Shown here one piece after another: positions 8,403 through 16,680 of a stretch of 43,840 nt of DNA. Source of the DNA: an uncultured Clostridia bacterium. GTDB lineage: Bacteria > Bacillota > Clostridia > Oscillospirales > Acutalibacteraceae. Position numbers and translations under genes: made by a program. Position 1 is the stretch's first letter. Each line of letters starts with the position of its first letter. The stretch covers positions 1 to 43,840 of the forward strand of contig CAMJOD010000002.1 in NCBI GenBank assembly GCA_946407465.1. The letters run 5' to 3'. Under the pieces are notes generated by a model, which had not been told where the DNA came from, searched no databases, and saw only the letters and a program-made list of their open reading frames with translations.

Positions 8403-9347
8403 TCAGTCCTTCAAATATTGCTCGACAATATAACGCGGACGGCGCTTTGCCTCCATGTAGATTTTGCCGATATACTCGCCGATGACGCCGATGGCGAACA
8501 GCTGCAGACCGCCCAGCGCCCAGATGGAGCAGAGGGTGCTTGCCCAGCCGCTGACGGTTGCGCCGATAAAGAAGCTGACGAGCGAATAGATGATCATAAT
8601 CAGGCTGATAAAGAAGATAATCAGTCCCAGCCACGTGATCATGCGAATGGGGCGGATGCTCAGCGAGGTCACGCCCTCCCACGCGAGAGCGAGCATCTTG
8701 CGCAGCGGATACTTGCTCTTGCCGGCAAGGCGCTCGGCGCGTTCGTAGGTGACGATAGAGCTTTTGTAGCCCACCAGCGGCACCATACCGCGCAGGAAAA
8801 TGTTGGTTTCGTGATAGAGCGAGAACGCCTGCAGCGCGCGTCTGCTCATCAGGCGAAAGTCTGCGTGGTTAAAGATAACCTTTGCGCCCATTTTGTTAAG
8901 AATGCGGTAGTAGGATTCGGCGGTAAAGCGCTTGAAAAAGCTGTCCTTGTCGCGCTTGGAGCGCACGCCGTAAACCACGTCGCTGCCCTTTTCGAACTCC
9001 TCGAGCATTTCGTCAATCGCGTTGATGTCGTCCTGCAAGTCCGCGTCAATCGAAATCACCGCGTCCGCCTTGTCCTTGAGAGTCATCAGACCGGCGAGCA
9101 GCGCGTTCTGGTGACCGCGGTTGCGCGTGAGCTTGATGCCCTGAAAAATCGGGTTCTGTCCGTGCAAATCCTTGATAATGTCCCAGGTTCTGTCCTGCGA
9201 GCCGTCGTCGATAAACACAATGCGGCTGGTCTGCGTAATCTTTCGCTCCGACATCAGGTCGTAGTATTTGTTCAGGAGCTTTTCGGCGGAGTCCCACAGA
9301 ACCTCCTCTTCGTTATAGCATGGAATGGCAAGATATAGTTTTGTCAT
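8403..9347 (-). CDS. Polyprenol-phosphate glycosyltransferase, GT2 (GtrB/DPM1-like)
   Basis: 314 residues. N-terminal GT2 domain with PCYNEEE (9-15), DDGS (47-50) and DADLQDD (101-107, the metal/nucleotide-sugar site). The C-terminus has two membrane helices (about 228-252 and 265-290) and a basic tail, the classic GtrB/CsbB architecture. It should transfer a sugar from a nucleotide donor to undecaprenyl phosphate on the inner membrane face. Such lipid-linked sugars feed GT-C enzymes, and the fusion protein at 1-2275 has a GT-C domain, so the two may form donor and acceptor steps of one pathway (inference). Confidence 0.88.
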   Translation of the reverse strand: MTKLYLAIPCYNEEEVLWDSAEKLLNKYYDLMSERKITQTSRIVFIDDGSQDRTWDIIKDLHGQNPIFQGIKLTRNRGHQNALLAGLMTLKDKADAVISIDADLQDDINAIDEMLEEFEKGSDVVYGVRSKRDKDSFFKRFTAESYYRILNKMGAKVIFNHADFRLMSRRALQAFSLYHETNIFLRGMVPLVGYKSSIVTYERAERLAGKSKYPLRKMLALAWEGVTSLSIRPIRMITWLGLIIFFISLIMIIYSLVSFFIGATVSGWASTLCSIWALGGLQLFAIGVIGEYIGKIYMEAKRRPRYIVEQYLKD

Positions 9348-9383
9348 GGTAACGCCTCTTTGTTATAAATTTTTACAAATACA

Positions 9384-9412
9384 ATAATAATACGACATTC
9401 TCTAATTGTCAA
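9384..9412 (-). promoter_or_regulatory. Promoter of the GT2 gene
   Basis: Minus strand TTGACA, 17-base spacer, TATTAT, about 40 bases before the start at 9347. Confidence 0.65.
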
Positions 9413-9485
9413 GCAATCAATCATGACAAATCAGACGGCACGGCAAAGTGTTTTGTAATATTTTTTGTGAAATTTAAAAAATCAC

Positions 9486-9514
9486 TTGTAAAGAATGCTT
9501 ATTTGTATTATAAT
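9486..9514 (+). promoter_or_regulatory. Promoter of pfkA
   Basis: TTGTAA, 17-base spacer, TATAAT, about 40 bases before the pfkA start. It is back to back with the GT2 promoter. Confidence 0.7.
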
Positions 9515-9554
9515 TGTATTGAATAATTTACAAAATTTCCATGGAGGTAATGAT

Positions 9555-10526
9555 ATGTCTGAACAAAAAAGTATTGCGGTATTAACCAGCGGAGGCGATG
9601 CACCCGGCATGAACGCGGCTCTCAGAGCGGTAGTCCGCGCCGGCATCAACAGAGGGATGCGCGTTTTCGGCGTATATCGCGGCTACAACGGTTTGCTCAA
9701 CGGCGAAGTGCAGGAAATGAATCTTCGTTCCGTATCGGATATTATCGGCAACGGCGGCACCATGCTCTACACCGCCAGAAGCGAGGAGTTCAAGACGCCG
9801 GAGGGTCAGGCGCGCGCGGCTGAGTATTGCCGCAGCCTCGGCATCAGCGGCGTGGTTGTTATCGGCGGCGACGGTTCCTTCCGCGGCGCCAGAGCGCTGA
9901 CGGCAAACGGCATCAACTGCATCGGCGTTCCCGGCACCATCGACAATGATATTGCCTGCTCCGAATACACCGTCGGCTTTGACACTGCCATGAACACCGC
10001 GCTGGAGATGGTTGACCGCATCCGCGATACCGCGCAGTCCCACGACCGCTGCTCCATCGTGGAGGTAATGGGCAGACGCTGCGGCGACATCGCTTTGCAG
10101 ACCGGTATTGCCACCGGCGCAACCGCGATTTTGGTGCCCGAGGTTGAATATAACATCGAGCGCGACGTTATCACCCGTATCATCAACACCCAAAAGACCG
10201 GCAAAAAGCACTTTATCGTCGTGGTTGCAGAGGGTGTCGGCGGCGTGCGCGACCTCGCGAAATATATCGAAAAGCGTCTTGGCATCGAGGCGAGAGCCAC
10301 CATTCTCGGTCATGTGCAGCGCGGCGGCTCGCCGTCGGTTCGCGACAGAGTGGTCGCCAGCCAGATGGGCTATGAGGCGGTTGATTTGCTCGACAAGGGC
10401 TACGGTAACCGCGTTGTCGTGATGCGCGACGGCAAGATTACCCACCTCGACATCAACGAGGCGCTGGACATGAAGCGCGTGTTCGACAAAAAGCTCTACA
10501 AAATCGCTATGTCGATTTCGATTTAA
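9555..10526 (+). CDS. pfkA: ATP-dependent 6-phosphofructokinase
   Basis: 323 residues. The start at 9555 has GGAGG 7 bases upstream. Catalyses fructose-6-phosphate plus ATP to fructose-1,6-bisphosphate in glycolysis. Visible motifs: GGDAPGMN (13-20), GGDGS (104-108), where the glycine after GGD marks ATP rather than PPi use, and GTIDND (127-132) with the catalytic aspartate. Length fits bacterial PfkA (about 320). It is a single-gene unit with its own promoter; pyruvate kinase is not adjacent. Confidence 0.97.
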   Translation: MSEQKSIAVLTSGGDAPGMNAALRAVVRAGINRGMRVFGVYRGYNGLLNGEVQEMNLRSVSDIIGNGGTMLYTARSEEFKTPEGQARAAEYCRSLGISGVVVIGGDGSFRGARALTANGINCIGVPGTIDNDIACSEYTVGFDTAMNTALEMVDRIRDTAQSHDRCSIVEVMGRRCGDIALQTGIATGATAILVPEVEYNIERDVITRIINTQKTGKKHFIVVVAEGVGGVRDLAKYIEKRLGIEARATILGHVQRGGSPSVRDRVVASQMGYEAVDLLDKGYGNRVVVMRDGKITHLDINEALDMKRVFDKKLYKIAMSISI

Positions 10527-10529
10527 TTT

Positions 10530-10558
10530 TTGGCACATATTTAGACATACTATATATT
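10530..10558 (+). promoter_or_regulatory. Candidate promoter before the MORN gene
   Basis: TTGGCA, 17-base spacer, TATATT. A GC-rich hairpin (10571-10591) followed by TGATTTTT lies between it and the gene, so the hairpin is either the pfkA terminator or part of the leader. Confidence 0.4.
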
Positions 10559-10570
10559 ATATTTGCAATG

Positions 10571-10597
10571 CGGGCGGACAGAGTTCGCCCGTGATTT
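10571..10597 (+). terminator. GC-rich hairpin, probable pfkA terminator
   Basis: 6-bp stem CGGGCG/CGCCCG with a 9-base loop and a short T-run. It lies downstream of a possible promoter for the next gene, so an attenuator role is also possible. Confidence 0.5.
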
Positions 10598-10629
10598 TTA
10601 GGACAAATCATACAGTTTGAGGAATGGCT

Positions 10630-12072
10630 ATGAGTTTGGAAATACTGCGGAAAATTTCAGAGGATATGATTCTGTATGCGGTCAGGGCGTCTGACTATGA
10701 GCCGCTTGGCTTTGACAGCGACGCGCTGGCAGGTGTGCGCGCGAATTATTTTAACGCAAAGTGCATGCCGCAGGAGGACAAAACCGATTTCAGCGTGCAG
10801 GGCGTGCCGCACAGCCTGTCTTATTCCATGAAGAACGGCAGCTCGCTGGCGTGGAAAATCACCGCCGGCAACCGCACGGAGGAGACTGTCCGCCGCTTGA
10901 CCGGCGGCAGCTATTGCGTGATGACCTACGGCGAGAACGGCGTTATCTTCAAAAGACAATATTTTGACAGCGCGCACCTCTGGCTGCGCACCGAATACTA
11001 CGACCGCGCGCTGGACAACCGGATTGTCGCTAACCTCTATCCGCACATGGCAAACGGCGTCATGGTGCTGTGCCTGCAGGAGTTTTCAAACGGCGGCATG
11101 CGCACGCGCGAGCTGTATCCCTCCATGGAGGAGCCTGCGGAGGGCTGCGCCGCAATGGTGTACGCCAACTCCGGCAACCTGTGGTATGACGAGCGTTTCC
11201 GTTTGGGAGAGCAGGCTGCCGAGGAGCCGGAAGCACCGGAAGCGTCCGAAGGCTTCCATTTTATAATGGAAGCCTTCACCGGCGCGGAGCCGGAGGATGT
11301 GCTCGGCTTGCAGAACGCCGCCTATCTCGGCGAGAGTGACGCGGCGCCGTCGGAAGAACCGCCTGCGCCTGTCCTTGATTCGGATGGAAAGCCGTATTCT
11401 GCCTACGATACCATCGAAAAAATTCTTTTTGAAGCACAAAAAACAAATAAAAATATCTTTGGCGTGCTGGCGTTGCAGGACTTCGGAGACGACGAGCCCG
11501 ATGCTGCCGACACGGCGGACGCGCCGGAGGCAGCGGAACCCGAAGCGGCTGTCACGTCCGAAGCGGAGCCGGAGCCTGCGGCACAAGCGACCGTGCAGGC
11601 GGCAGCCGTGCAAAAGCCGGATTTGCAGATTAAGACCAAGGACGGCACCTATTCCTACTACGGCGATCTGGACAAGAACAAGCACCGCAGCGGCAGGGGC
11701 AGAACCGTCACACCCGACGGCGTGACCTCCTACGACGGCACCTACCGCAATGACAAGCGAGAGGGCTTCGGCGTCTGCTACTATAAAGAGGGCAGCCCCA
11801 ACTATATCGGCGACTGGACGGACGGCAAGCGCAGCGGCAGAGGCGTTGGCTACCGCCGCAGCGACGGCACGCTGCATGCCGGCAAATGGAAGAACAACAA
11901 GCCCGAGGGAATCGGCGCAAGGTTTGACGCGCACGGCAATTTTGTTGATATCTGCACCTATGTAGACGGCAAGCGCAGCGGCAAGAGCGTTACGTTTGAC
12001 GCGGACGGCAAGCTGATTGTCACGCTCTGGCGCAACGGAGAGGCGGTCTCCAAAAAAATCATTTCCGATTAG
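10630..12072 (+). CDS. MORN-repeat protein, function unknown
   Basis: 480 residues from the ATG at 10630, chosen because GAGG is 7 bases upstream; ATG 10624 is too close. Three parts are visible: an N-terminal region (about 1-200) I do not recognise, rich in aromatic residues; an acidic Ala/Glu/Pro linker (about 225-325); and a C-terminal block of MORN-type repeats (about 337-470) with recurring YxGxW/GxGxxx units. No signal peptide or membrane helix, so probably cytoplasmic. MORN repeats are protein or membrane interaction modules. The stop is 8 bases before the MscS gene, so they form an operon. Confidence 0.8.
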   Translation: MSLEILRKISEDMILYAVRASDYEPLGFDSDALAGVRANYFNAKCMPQEDKTDFSVQGVPHSLSYSMKNGSSLAWKITAGNRTEETVRRLTGGSYCVMTYGENGVIFKRQYFDSAHLWLRTEYYDRALDNRIVANLYPHMANGVMVLCLQEFSNGGMRTRELYPSMEEPAEGCAAMVYANSGNLWYDERFRLGEQAAEEPEAPEASEGFHFIMEAFTGAEPEDVLGLQNAAYLGESDAAPSEEPPAPVLDSDGKPYSAYDTIEKILFEAQKTNKNIFGVLALQDFGDDEPDAADTADAPEAAEPEAAVTSEAEPEPAAQATVQAAAVQKPDLQIKTKDGTYSYYGDLDKNKHRSGRGRTVTPDGVTSYDGTYRNDKREGFGVCYYKEGSPNYIGDWTDGKRSGRGVGYRRSDGTLHAGKWKNNKPEGIGARFDAHGNFVDICTYVDGKRSGKSVTFDADGKLIVTLWRNGEAVSKKIISD

Positions 12073-12080
12073 GAGGCGTC

Positions 12081-12875
12081 ATGGAAGGTTTTCAGCAATC
12101 CATCAAAGAGTTTGGCGTGAAGTTTCTGGGCTTTGCCGTGGTGCTCGTGCTCGGCGTGGTGGCGGTCAAGCTGCTGCTGATGCTGATAAAGCGCGTGCTG
12201 GGCAAGACCTCGTTTGACCGCACGGTAAAAAGCTTTTTGTTTTCGGTTGTCCGTGTGCTGCTCTATGCGGTGGTGGTCGTCACGGCTCTGGGAACGGCAG
12301 GAGTGGACATTTCCTCCATGCTGACGGCGCTCGGTGCGGCGGCATTGACGGCGAGCCTTGCTTTGCAGGACACGCTCAAAAACTTTGTCAGCGGCATGAT
12401 TATTTTGCTCAACAAGCCCTTTACCTCCGGCGACTGGATTCAGGCGGACGGCTGCGAGGGCACGGTTGACACCATCCGCATTTTTTACACGCAGATTCAC
12501 ACCTTTGACAACCGCGTTGTGCAGATTCCCAATTCCAAAATGACCTCCACCAACGTTACCAACTGCTCCAGTGCCGGCACGCGCCGTGTGGATTTGGAGT
12601 TTTCCGTCAGCTATGAGGATAATCTCACGCAGGTCAAGAGCGTTATCTACGGCGTCATTGCCAAAAACGCGCTGGTGTTGACGGATCCGGAGCCGAAGGT
12701 CTATGTTTCCAAGCACCTCGACAACGGTGTGGAAATCACGGTTTTTGTCTGGACAATGCAGGAGAATTATTTCGCCGTGCAGTTTCAGATGGAGGAGGAC
12801 GTCAAAAACGCGTTTGACGAAAACGGCGTCACGATTCCGTATCCGCATGTGGAAATTGTCGGCAAGAACGCATAA
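12081..12875 (+). CDS. MscS-family mechanosensitive channel
   Basis: 264 residues, close to E. coli MscS. Three N-terminal membrane helices (about 12-36, 53-76, 80-108); the third is the pore helix with alternating Ala/Gly (LTALGAAALTASLALQD). A beta domain follows with FTSGDWIQADGCEGTVDTI and then a soluble alpha/beta end. Family role: opens under membrane tension to release solutes after osmotic downshock. SD AGGAGG. Co-transcribed with the MORN gene; a second MscS-type gene lies at 22077. Confidence 0.92.
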   Translation: MEGFQQSIKEFGVKFLGFAVVLVLGVVAVKLLLMLIKRVLGKTSFDRTVKSFLFSVVRVLLYAVVVVTALGTAGVDISSMLTALGAAALTASLALQDTLKNFVSGMIILLNKPFTSGDWIQADGCEGTVDTIRIFYTQIHTFDNRVVQIPNSKMTSTNVTNCSSAGTRRVDLEFSVSYEDNLTQVKSVIYGVIAKNALVLTDPEPKVYVSKHLDNGVEITVFVWTMQENYFAVQFQMEEDVKNAFDENGVTIPYPHVEIVGKNA

Positions 12876-12900
12876 TTCAATGCTTTTTTATTATACTAAT

Positions 12901-12926
12901 AGCGTCGTGCTTACGGCGCTATTTTT
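12901..12926 (+). terminator. Intrinsic terminator after the MscS gene
   Basis: 8-bp stem with one G-T pair, GCTT loop, then ATTTTT. Confidence 0.75.
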
Positions 12927-12948
12927 ATATAGTAAGGAAGTTGTATTG

Positions 12949-13245
12949 ATGAAAAAGATTATTTGTACGCTGGCTGCACTGCTCACCGCGGCGTCCTTTT
13001 GCGGCTGCACCGGCAGCAAGGAGGACGTCTCCAAGCGCGAATCCATGGCGTCAGGCGCACAGTCGGTCGTGTCCGGCGTCAAGTCCGACGCAGGCGAAAT
13101 GATGGAGGACATCGGCGAGGCGGTCACCGACGCGGTTTCCGCTGTCACAAGCGAGGCTGACCGCATGTTTGAAAACGGCGAAATCTCCGACGGCGACGGC
13201 GTTATCGGCAACGAGGGAGAGGACGCCACCGACAGCACCGATTGA
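12949..13245 (+). CDS. Small lipoprotein, function unknown
   Basis: 98 residues from ATG 12949 with AAGGAAG upstream. An N-terminal signal with FCGC lipobox (lipidated Cys at about residue 20) is followed by a low-complexity acidic Ser/Glu/Asp/Gly-rich body without a recognised domain. It is expected on the outer face of the membrane. It lies just after the MscS terminator, so it is transcribed separately or by read-through. Confidence 0.7.
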   Translation: MKKIICTLAALLTAASFCGCTGSKEDVSKRESMASGAQSVVSGVKSDAGEMMEDIGEAVTDAVSAVTSEADRMFENGEISDGDGVIGNEGEDATDSTD

Positions 13246-13267
13246 TTATCCGCTATTTTTCCGCACA

Positions 13268-13308
13268 AGAAAAAAGGTTGGCTCCGCGTGACAAACGGAA
13301 CCAACCTT
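13268..13308 (-). terminator. Intrinsic terminator, mainly for sigE
   Basis: Stem of 8 plus 4 bp with one mismatch (13274-13286 with 13296-13308). The minus strand continues into six Ts. The plus strand has only a weak T-rich tail, so it may also slow the lipoprotein transcript. Confidence 0.75.
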
Positions 13309-13402
13309 GCTTGCTGTTTGCTTCTTTATAATTCCTATCGTGTTCAGACCCGCCGTTGATGGCGCTTTCCGAACAGAAAAACGGAAAAAAGGCGGAGCGG
13401 GT

Positions 13403-13418
13403 GCAGCGTCACGCTGCC
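13403..13418. repeat. Fragment of the 79-bp palindromic repeat family
   Basis: GCAGCGTCACGCTGC, the diagnostic end palindrome of the family seen at 25025-25230, 38612 and 42418. It abuts the sigE stop codon. Confidence 0.7.
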
Positions 13419-13420
13419 TG

Positions 13421-14116
13421 CTAGTATTGCGCTTCCAGCGTTTTTTTCAGCTGTGAAATGATCTTTTTTTCCAAACGGGAAATATAAGACTGCGAAATGC
13501 CCAACAGCTCCGCCACCTGCTTTTGCGTGTGTTCTCTGTTGCCGTTCAGCCCGAAGCGCAGCTCCATAATGCGGCATTCGCGCGCGTTCAGCCGCGAAAC
13601 CTCCTGCAAAACCTGCCGCCGCTCCATCTCGTGCTCCAGGTTTTGGTTGATTTCTTCGGCGTCGCTGCCCAAAATATCGCAAAGCAGCAGCTCGTTGCCG
13701 TCCCAGTCGGTGTTGAGCGGCTCGTCAATGGAGACCTCATTTTTGAGCTGCGAGGATTTGCGCAGGAACATGAGGATTTCGTTTTCGATACAGCGCGAGG
13801 CGTAGGTGGCAAGCTTGATATTCTTCTCGGGCGAAAAGGTGTTGACCGCCTTTATCAGCCCGATGGTGCCGATGGAAATCAAATCCTCCGTGCCGGCGCT
13901 GGGCGACTCAAATTTTTTGGCGATATACACCACCAGCCGCAGGTTGTGTACAATCAGCGGCTCACGCGCGCGCTTGTCGCCCGAGCGAATACGCTCCATC
14001 ACCGCCAGCTCCTCCGCCTTTCCGAGCGGCGGCGGCAGCGTGTCGCTTCCGTTGATGTAAAAAACATGGTTGTCGGGCGTCAAAAACAGCTTTAGCCGCA
14101 GCAAAATATTCATCAT
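13421..14116 (-). CDS. sigE: Sporulation sigma factor E precursor
   Basis: 231 residues. Sequence closely matches the known SigE family: a pro-sequence of about 20 residues before [11 protein letters not shown], region 2 with [13 protein letters not shown] and [48 protein letters not shown], and region 4 ending in [16 protein letters not shown]. It directs mother-cell transcription after the pro-peptide is removed. SpoIIGA, its processing protease, is encoded directly upstream with a 26-base gap. In many Clostridia sigG follows sigE; here a terminator follows instead, so sigG must be elsewhere. Confidence 0.97.
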   Translation of the reverse strand: MMNILLRLKLFLTPDNHVFYINGSDTLPPPLGKAEELAVMERIRSGDKRAREPLIVHNLRLVVYIAKKFESPSAGTEDLISIGTIGLIKAVNTFSPEKNIKLATYASRCIENEILMFLRKSSQLKNEVSIDEPLNTDWDGNELLLCDILGSDAEEINQNLEHEMERRQVLQEVSRLNARECRIMELRFGLNGNREHTQKQVAELLGISQSYISRLEKKIISQLKKTLEAQY

Positions 14117-14142
14117 TTCTATAACCTCACATTAGAATTGTA

Positions 14143-14940
14143 TTATGTTTTCGTCAGCTCGTGCGGCACAATCGCGCGTACCTCTCCCTGCAGCACACCG
14201 TCGCACACGCCGATATACAGCCGGTTTGTCACCTCCTTGCCGTCAATCAGCACCTGCTCTGCCCGCATGCCCTCCAAATATCCGGCGCCGCCGAGGCTTT
14301 CAAAGGGTATAATCCTTTTTGATAATTCTAATAAAGAAAAATCTTGCAGGCAGCTCCGCTCGGCAATAATCACATATTCACCCGAAAAAGGCTCTCTCAC
14401 GCGGCAGCCCGTGTCTATCAGCGCCCGAAACGCTGTTTCCTTGCCGCCGCAGCGCAGCGTCACCGTGCACACGGGTTTTCCGGCAGCGCCCTTTGTCAGC
14501 TTTTTGAGCAGCAAAAGCGCATAATAGCACACCAGCGTGAGTATAATCAGCACAATCGGGGAAATATTAAAATAGACAACGTCGTTGCACACGGCGATTC
14601 CCTTGGGGCGAAACACGCTGCACACAAACAGCATGACGCCGCAAAAGGAGAACGACACCGAAAACAGCGCGGCAGTGCGCACCAAAAAGCGCTTGGGCGC
14701 GGCTCTTCCAAACGCGACGAGCACCAGCAGCGCCGCGCCGAGCAGGTCGAGCGGCAGGTTGAGCAGCGGCGGCAGCGGCGGCAGCAGGGCAACCGGACTC
14801 AGCGCACCGCCGGTCAGACCGCCGAGCAGCAGGCGCAGCGGCTTGGGGCGCAGGTGCAGCAGACGGCTCACACACAGCAGCAGCATCAGGTCGATAAAAA
14901 CATTTACAACCACCAACACGTCAACATACACAACTAGCAT
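14143..14940 (-). CDS. spoIIGA: Sigma-E processing peptidase SpoIIGA
   Basis: About 265 residues. The N-terminal half has five hydrophobic segments; the C-terminal half is an aspartic-protease-like domain with ALIDTGC, the catalytic D-T-G. It cleaves the SigE pro-peptide at the septum when signalled by SpoIIR. Start choice: ATG 14940 gives an N-terminus (VVYVDVLVVVNVFIDLMLLL) that lines up with other SpoIIGA proteins and has GGGTG 6 bases upstream. ATG 14946 and GTG 14949 are in frame but poorly placed. The gene start lies within a palindrome and promoter described separately. Confidence 0.93.
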   Translation of the reverse strand: MLVVYVDVLVVVNVFIDLMLLLCVSRLLHLRPKPLRLLLGGLTGGALSPVALLPPLPPLLNLPLDLLGAALLVLVAFGRAAPKRFLVRTAALFSVSFSFCGVMLFVCSVFRPKGIAVCNDVVYFNISPIVLIILTLVCYYALLLLKKLTKGAAGKPVCTVTLRCGGKETAFRALIDTGCRVREPFSGEYVIIAERSCLQDFSLLELSKRIIPFESLGGAGYLEGMRAEQVLIDGKEVTNRLYIGVCDGVLQGEVRAIVPHELTKT

Positions 14941-14956
14941 CTCCATCACCCGTCTT

Positions 14957-14999
14957 ATTATCGCATAACGGGTGCGGAAGAATTGTCACAATTTGGACA
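14957..14999 (-). promoter_or_regulatory. spoIIG-type promoter with Spo0A-box-like site
   Basis: Minus strand: GTGACA (14984-14989), 21-base spacer, GATAAT (14957-14962). B. subtilis spoIIG also has an over-long spacer (about 22) and is activated by Spo0A~P at the -35. TGTCCAA (14993-14999) differs from the 0A box TGTCGAA at one base and lies directly upstream of the -35. The expected start of transcription is only about 10 bases before ATG 14940. Confidence 0.55.
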
Positions 15000-15013
15000 G
15001 GAGGAAAATTTTT

Positions 15014-15100
15014 ATGCTGGCAGGCATTATCATCGGCACATTCATCGGCGGCTTTTTCGGCGTGGGACTTATGTGTATTTTGTACTATAGCAGAGAATGA
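15014..15100 (+). CDS. 28-residue single-helix membrane peptide (DUF3789-like)
   Basis: ATG 15014 with a strong SD (AGGAGG, 9 bases upstream) and a TGA at 15098. One hydrophobic helix rich in Gly/Ile/Phe, then LYYSRE. It resembles the tiny clostridial proteins annotated as DUF3789; that match is from memory. The strong ribosome binding site is the main evidence that it is translated. Divergent from spoIIGA and just upstream of the NSS symporter. Confidence 0.6.
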   Translation: MLAGIIIGTFIGGFFGVGLMCILYYSRE

Positions 15101-15143
15101 TTGTTATATTAACAAAAAATGCATAGAATTATTGAAATATTTG

Positions 15144-15152
15144 TGCTATAAT
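15144..15152 (+). promoter_or_regulatory. Extended -10 promoter of the NSS symporter
   Basis: TGCTATAAT about 40 bases before the start at 15193; no good -35, which extended -10 promoters can lack. Confidence 0.5.
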
Positions 15153-15192
15153 ATCCCTTGCATATTATTATTATACAAACGAGGGGTGCATT

Positions 15193-16593
15193 ATGGAACA
15201 AAAGAGAAATACCTTTTCCGGTTCCATCGGCTTTGTGCTTGCCGCGGCAGGCTCGGCGGTTGGACTCGGCAATATTTGGCGTTTCCCGTATCTGGCGGCG
15301 AAAAACGGCGGCGGTCTGTTTCTCGTCGTGTACATCATCTTGGCGCTGACCTTTGGCTTCACGCTGCTTGTCAGTGAGGTTGCTATCGGCAGAAAGACCA
15401 AGCAGAGCTGCCTGACGGCTTACGGAAAAATCAACAAGCGCTGGGGCTGGCTGGGCGGCTTTGCCAGCGCGGTGCCGTTCTTGATTTTTCCATACTACTG
15501 CGTAATCGGCGGCTGGGTGCTGAAGTATTGCATTGTGTTCATCACCGGTCAGGGCTTGGACGCGGCAAACGACAGCTTCTTCACCGGCTTTATCACCAAT
15601 CAGTATGAGCCGATTATCTTCTTTGTCATCTTTTTGGCAGCCACCTGCTTTGTCGTGTATCGCGGCGTCAACAAGGGCATTGAGGCGCTCTCCAAGGTTC
15701 TCATGCCGGCGCTGCTGGTGCTCGTTATCGGCATCGCGGTCTACTCCCTGTTTATCAGTGGCGGCGAGAAGCAGGACGGCAGAAGCGGCTTGGACGGCTT
15801 TTTGATTTATGTCATTCCCAGTGTGGAGGGCATGGGCTTTGTCGATTTCCTCCATGTCGTGATGGACGCCATGGGACAGCTCTTCTACAGCATCAGCGTC
15901 GCCATGGGTATTATGGTCGCCTACGGCTCCTATTGCAAGGACGACAGCAACCTGATGAAGTCCGTCAACCAGATTGAGATTTTTGACACAGTCGTGGCGT
16001 TCCTCGCAGGCGTCATGATTATCCCTGCGGTTTATGTTTTTCTCGGCAAAGAGGGCTTGTCCAGCGCCGGTCCCGGACTGATGTTTGTGGCGCTGCCCAA
16101 GGTGTTTGCCGAAATGGGCTTTGCCGGCAGAATCTTCGGCTCTATCTTCTTCCTGATGGTGCTCTTTGCCGCGCTCACCAGCTCGGTTTCCATTTTGGAG
16201 GCGGTCGCGTCCGGCATTATCGACAAGACAAAGACCACGCGCAAAAAGGCGACGCTCATCGAGTCCGGCATCGGCTTGATTCTCGGCGTTGTCGTCTGCC
16301 TCGGCTACAACCTCTGGTACTTTGAGGCGGTGCTGCCCAACACACCACCCGGAAAGAACGCGCAGATTCTCGATATATTCGACTACGCGAGCAACAACAT
16401 CCTCATGCCCATCGTGGCAATCGGCACCTGTATTTTGATAGGCTGGGTTGCCAAGCCCAAATATGTCATCGACGAGGTCACCAAAAACGGCGAGCGCTTC
16501 GGACGGCGCGGCTTGTTTGTCGTGATGGTAAAATTCATCGCGCCCGTGCTGCTGTTTGTGCTCCTGCTCGGCTCGCTCGGTATCATACGCTAA
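15193..16593 (+). CDS. Sodium-dependent transporter, neurotransmitter:sodium symporter (SNF/NSS) family
   Basis: 466 residues with 11-12 membrane helices. The first helix carries the NSS signature with unwound sodium/substrate site: GSAVGLGNIWRFPYL (20-34). Bacterial members (LeuT, MhsT, TnaT) import amino acids with sodium. The substrate cannot be predicted here. SD GAGGGG. Single-gene unit bounded by its own promoter and a terminator. Confidence 0.93.
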   Translation: MEQKRNTFSGSIGFVLAAAGSAVGLGNIWRFPYLAAKNGGGLFLVVYIILALTFGFTLLVSEVAIGRKTKQSCLTAYGKINKRWGWLGGFASAVPFLIFPYYCVIGGWVLKYCIVFITGQGLDAANDSFFTGFITNQYEPIIFFVIFLAATCFVVYRGVNKGIEALSKVLMPALLVLVIGIAVYSLFISGGEKQDGRSGLDGFLIYVIPSVEGMGFVDFLHVVMDAMGQLFYSISVAMGIMVAYGSYCKDDSNLMKSVNQIEIFDTVVAFLAGVMIIPAVYVFLGKEGLSSAGPGLMFVALPKVFAEMGFAGRIFGSIFFLMVLFAALTSSVSILEAVASGIIDKTKTTRKKATLIESGIGLILGVVVCLGYNLWYFEAVLPNTPPGKNAQILDIFDYASNNILMPIVAIGTCILIGWVAKPKYVIDEVTKNGERFGRRGLFVVMVKFIAPVLLFVLLLGSLGIIR

Positions 16594-16600
16594 AAACTCA

Positions 16601-16632
16601 CGCCCTGCTTTTTCGGCAGGGCGTTGCTTTTT
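16601..16632 (+). terminator. Intrinsic terminator after the NSS symporter
   Basis: 8-bp GC-rich stem (16601-16608 with 16616-16623), 7-base loop, tail TTGCTTTTT. The tail overlaps the -35 of the next promoter. Confidence 0.85.
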
Positions 16633-16652
16633 GGACAGAATCTTGCTATAAT
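16624..16652 (+). promoter_or_regulatory. Promoter of the SNF2-family gene
   Basis: TTGCTT, 17-base spacer, TATAAT with TG one base upstream. The -35 lies in the tail of the preceding terminator. Confidence 0.55.
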
Positions 16653-16680
16653 CAATCTGTATAAGAAACGAGGTGGTTTT

